This document shows, in pieces, positions 62,494 through 64,000 of a stretch of 64,000 nt of DNA; the first letter of the stretch is position 1; every line of letters begins with the position of its first letter. A model generated the notes under the pieces. The model saw nothing but the letters and a program-made list of their open reading frames with translations. It was not told the DNA's origin and searched no databases. The translations under genes and the position numbers were made by a program. This stretch comes from Aeromonas lacus (lineage in GTDB: Bacteria > Pseudomonadota > Gammaproteobacteria > Enterobacterales > Aeromonadaceae). The DNA lies in the NCBI RefSeq assembly GCF_000764665.1, contig NZ_JRGM01000154.1:50582-114581 (forward strand). The letters run 5' to 3'.

Positions 62494-63759
62494 ATGAGTG
62501 GCACTATTATCAAGTCGGCCCGCAATACCCCCAATGCTCCGCAGCATATCGGCCCCTATACCCAGAGCGTGGCCTTCTCCCACTACAACAATATCTCCGC
62601 CCAGCTGCCGGTCGACCCGAAGAGCGGCGCCCTGATCGAGGGTGATATCAAGGCGCAGGCCAGACAGTGCCTCACCAATATCAAAGCCATCGTCGAGAGC
62701 ATCGACCATGTGATGGACGACGTGGTGAAAGTGACCCTCTTCCTGCAAGAGATGGCTGACCTCGAGGCAGTCAACGAGGTCTATCGCGAGTTCTTCCCGC
62801 GCAATCTGCCGACCCGCACCGTACTGGCCGTGGCGGGTCTGCCGCTGCATGCCAAAGTGCAGATGGATGCGCTCATCTCCAACGGCGAAGGCACCTTCCC
62901 GCAGGCGCCGTGCCCGCTGGTGAAGCTCGCCCGCAACAGCGCCCGTGCGCCACAGGACTCGCTCTCCACCCAGACCGTCGCCTTCTCCCACTACAACAAC
63001 ATTGGCGCCCAGCTGCCGGTTGAGCCTGCATCCGGCGCCCTGATTGGCGGCGGTATTCGCGAGCAGGCGGCCCAGTGTCTGCACAATATCAAGGCAGTGC
63101 TGGAGGGGATCGACGTGCCCTTCGACGATATCGTCAAGGTGACCGTCTATCTGACCAATCTGGCCGATCTGGATGCCGTCAACGAGGTCTACACCACCTT
63201 CTTCCCCGACTCCGCCATTGCCCGCGCCGCTGCCTATATGCCGGCCCGCAGCGTGATTGCCGCCTCCGCCCTGCCCATGGGTGCGCTGGTACAGATGGAT
63301 GCGGTCATCTCCCACGGTGACGGCACCCCGCCGCAACTGGTGGAAGACAGACACAATCTGGTGATCCGCCCGCGCAATACCGACAAGGCACCGCGCAGCC
63401 CCTTGCACACCCAGACCGTCGCCTTCTCCCACTACAACCATATCGCCGCTCAGCTGCCGGTTGATCTGGCCACCGGCAAGATCCTGACCGGTTGCGTGCG
63501 GGAGCAGACCGCCCAGTGCCTCAGCCATATCAAGGCGATTGTGGAGAGCATCGGCCATGTGATGGACGATATCGTCAAGGTCAATATCCAGCTCGCCAAT
63601 ATCGCGGATCTGGCCGAGGTGGATGCCATCTACACCAAATACTTCCCGGCCTACCTGCCGGCCCGCACCGTGATCGCGGTGCGCGAACTGCCCGCCGGCG
63701 CGCGAATCCAGATGGATGCGGTGATGTCCAACGCGGAAAGTACCCCGCCGCAGGTGTAA
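62494..63759 (+). CDS. Protein of three fused RidA/YjgF domains
   Basis: A 421-residue protein starting at 62494 after a GAGG site. Three RidA-like domains follow each other at about 5-130, 145-275 and 290-413. Each has the block VAFSHYN(N/H)I-AQLPV (residues 26, 162, 309), a Q-CL--IKA(I/V)(V/L)E helix, a DD(V/I)VKV strand, and P(T/A)R(T/S)V with the conserved catalytic-type Arg (108, 252, 391). Only the first domain keeps the GPYTQ substrate loop; domains two and three have LSTQ and LHTQ. The usual EIEA near the end is QMDA in all three. RidA proteins are homotrimers that hydrolyse enamine/imine intermediates, with active sites at subunit interfaces. A terminator follows; no operon partner. 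Confidence 0.93.
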   Translation: MSGTIIKSARNTPNAPQHIGPYTQSVAFSHYNNISAQLPVDPKSGALIEGDIKAQARQCLTNIKAIVESIDHVMDDVVKVTLFLQEMADLEAVNEVYREFFPRNLPTRTVLAVAGLPLHAKVQMDALISNGEGTFPQAPCPLVKLARNSARAPQDSLSTQTVAFSHYNNIGAQLPVEPASGALIGGGIREQAAQCLHNIKAVLEGIDVPFDDIVKVTVYLTNLADLDAVNEVYTTFFPDSAIARAAAYMPARSVIAASALPMGALVQMDAVISHGDGTPPQLVEDRHNLVIRPRNTDKAPRSPLHTQTVAFSHYNHIAAQLPVDLATGKILTGCVREQTAQCLSHIKAIVESIGHVMDDIVKVNIQLANIADLAEVDAIYTKYFPAYLPARTVIAVRELPAGARIQMDAVMSNAESTPPQV

Positions 63760-63776
63760 GGTTTGTGTTAAATAAT

Positions 63777-63809
63777 AAAAAGAGACCGGCTGATAGCCGG
63801 TCTCTTTTT
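63777..63809 (+). terminator. Intrinsic terminator after the RidA gene
   Basis: A 10-bp GC-rich stem extended by A-T pairs (63777-63790 with 63796-63809, loop TGATA) ending in six T residues. Confidence 0.9.
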
Positions 63810-63904
63810 TGGTAACAGGGAGGGATATTATTTTTATGGCACCGTCTAAAAGAACGCGAACGTCCGATTACGCTTCACCAATCTATTCTACAAATTAACT
63901 TTGT

Positions 63905-64000
63905 TTATCTATTTGGGATTTTTTCCAAAGCCCATTTACTTGGCTCAGCTACAGCTAATATAGGTGCGCAAGCTCTAATATCAACATGAGACATTAAACC
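63905..64000 (-). CDS. C-terminal end of an unidentified gene
   Basis: A minus-strand frame is open from the window edge to a TAA at 63905-63907, encoding 31 residues that include MSHVDIRACAPILAVAEPSK and end LEKIPNR. The sequence is AT-rich compared with the rest of the window. No family can be assigned from so short a piece; it could be a chance frame. The preceding bases 63813-63904 hold nothing I can support. Confidence 0.35.
   Translation of the reverse strand, partial: GLMSHVDIRACAPILAVAEPSKWALEKIPNR

Noticed and set aside
63836..63898. 20-codon plus-strand frame after a GGAGG at the right edge
   Set aside because: Spacing from the GGAGG to the ATG is about 12 bases, the frame follows a terminator, and there is no downstream gene that it could control.

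Overview
The window looks like a stretch of Aeromonas chromosome, or of a very close gammaproteobacterial relative. It is GC-rich and densely coded, with intrinsic terminators between most convergent pairs. Gene content fits that genus: a CadA/CadB/CadC lysine decarboxylase system, a BudA/BudB acetoin branch with its LysR regulator, an anaerobic ribonucleotide reductase pair, an smc-zipA-ligA cell-cycle cluster, and both MliC- and PliI-type lysozyme inhibitors. I see no rRNA, tRNA, CRISPR array, insertion sequence, integrase or phage gene. The genus call rests on recognising protein families by eye, not on a search.

Layout. 1-5.8 kb: end of a periplasmic binding protein, mliC, a TonB-like lipoprotein, nrdG and nrdD (separated by an inverted intergenic repeat, with an inverted NrdR-box pair upstream), and a periplasmic binding protein. 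5.8-16.7 kb: ligA-zipA-smc, divergent cysZ, a YicG-type channel, a small lipoprotein, and the YcbK/YcbB peptidoglycan pair. 17.3-20.5 kb: a tightly overlapping operon of a membrane-anchored protein, a GtrB-like glycosyltransferase, a GtrA-like flippase and a PIG-V-like membrane glycosyltransferase. 20.7-31.6 kb: periplasmic alpha-amylase, GST, orphan response regulator, TetR plus hydrolase, patatin, CPA2 antiporter, diguanylate cyclase, tilS. 31.8-36 kb: PepO-like peptidase, an AT-rich block ending inside pliI, and pdxY. 36-42 kb: cadA, cadB, a long control region, cadC. 42.3-44.9 kb: a strong promoter, a 28-codon leader peptide, an ABC-F ATPase and a GNAT acetyltransferase. 45-53.5 kb: transporters and LysR regulators. 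53.6-57.1 kb: budB, budA, divergent budR. 57.1-61.6 kb: tyrS, M23 peptidase, anmK, GNAT. 62.5-63.8 kb: a protein made of three fused RidA domains. The last 190 bases are AT-rich and hold the end of an unidentified gene.

How the genes work together. Several genes serve the cell wall: YcbB/YcbK, the M23 peptidase, AnmK and the two lysozyme inhibitors. Two systems answer acid or fermentation stress: CadC-CadBA consumes protons by lysine decarboxylation, and BudA/BudB diverts pyruvate to neutral acetoin. NrdD/NrdG make deoxynucleotides without oxygen.

The most interesting signals are the three-domain RidA protein (a possible single-chain version of a trimeric enzyme), the promoter and leader peptide in front of the ABC-F gene (probable translation-coupled control), the AT-rich insertion whose edge falls inside the pliI signal-peptide region, a shared operator pair around the tetR gene, and a CadC that lacks the periplasmic cysteine pair of the E. 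coli sensor.
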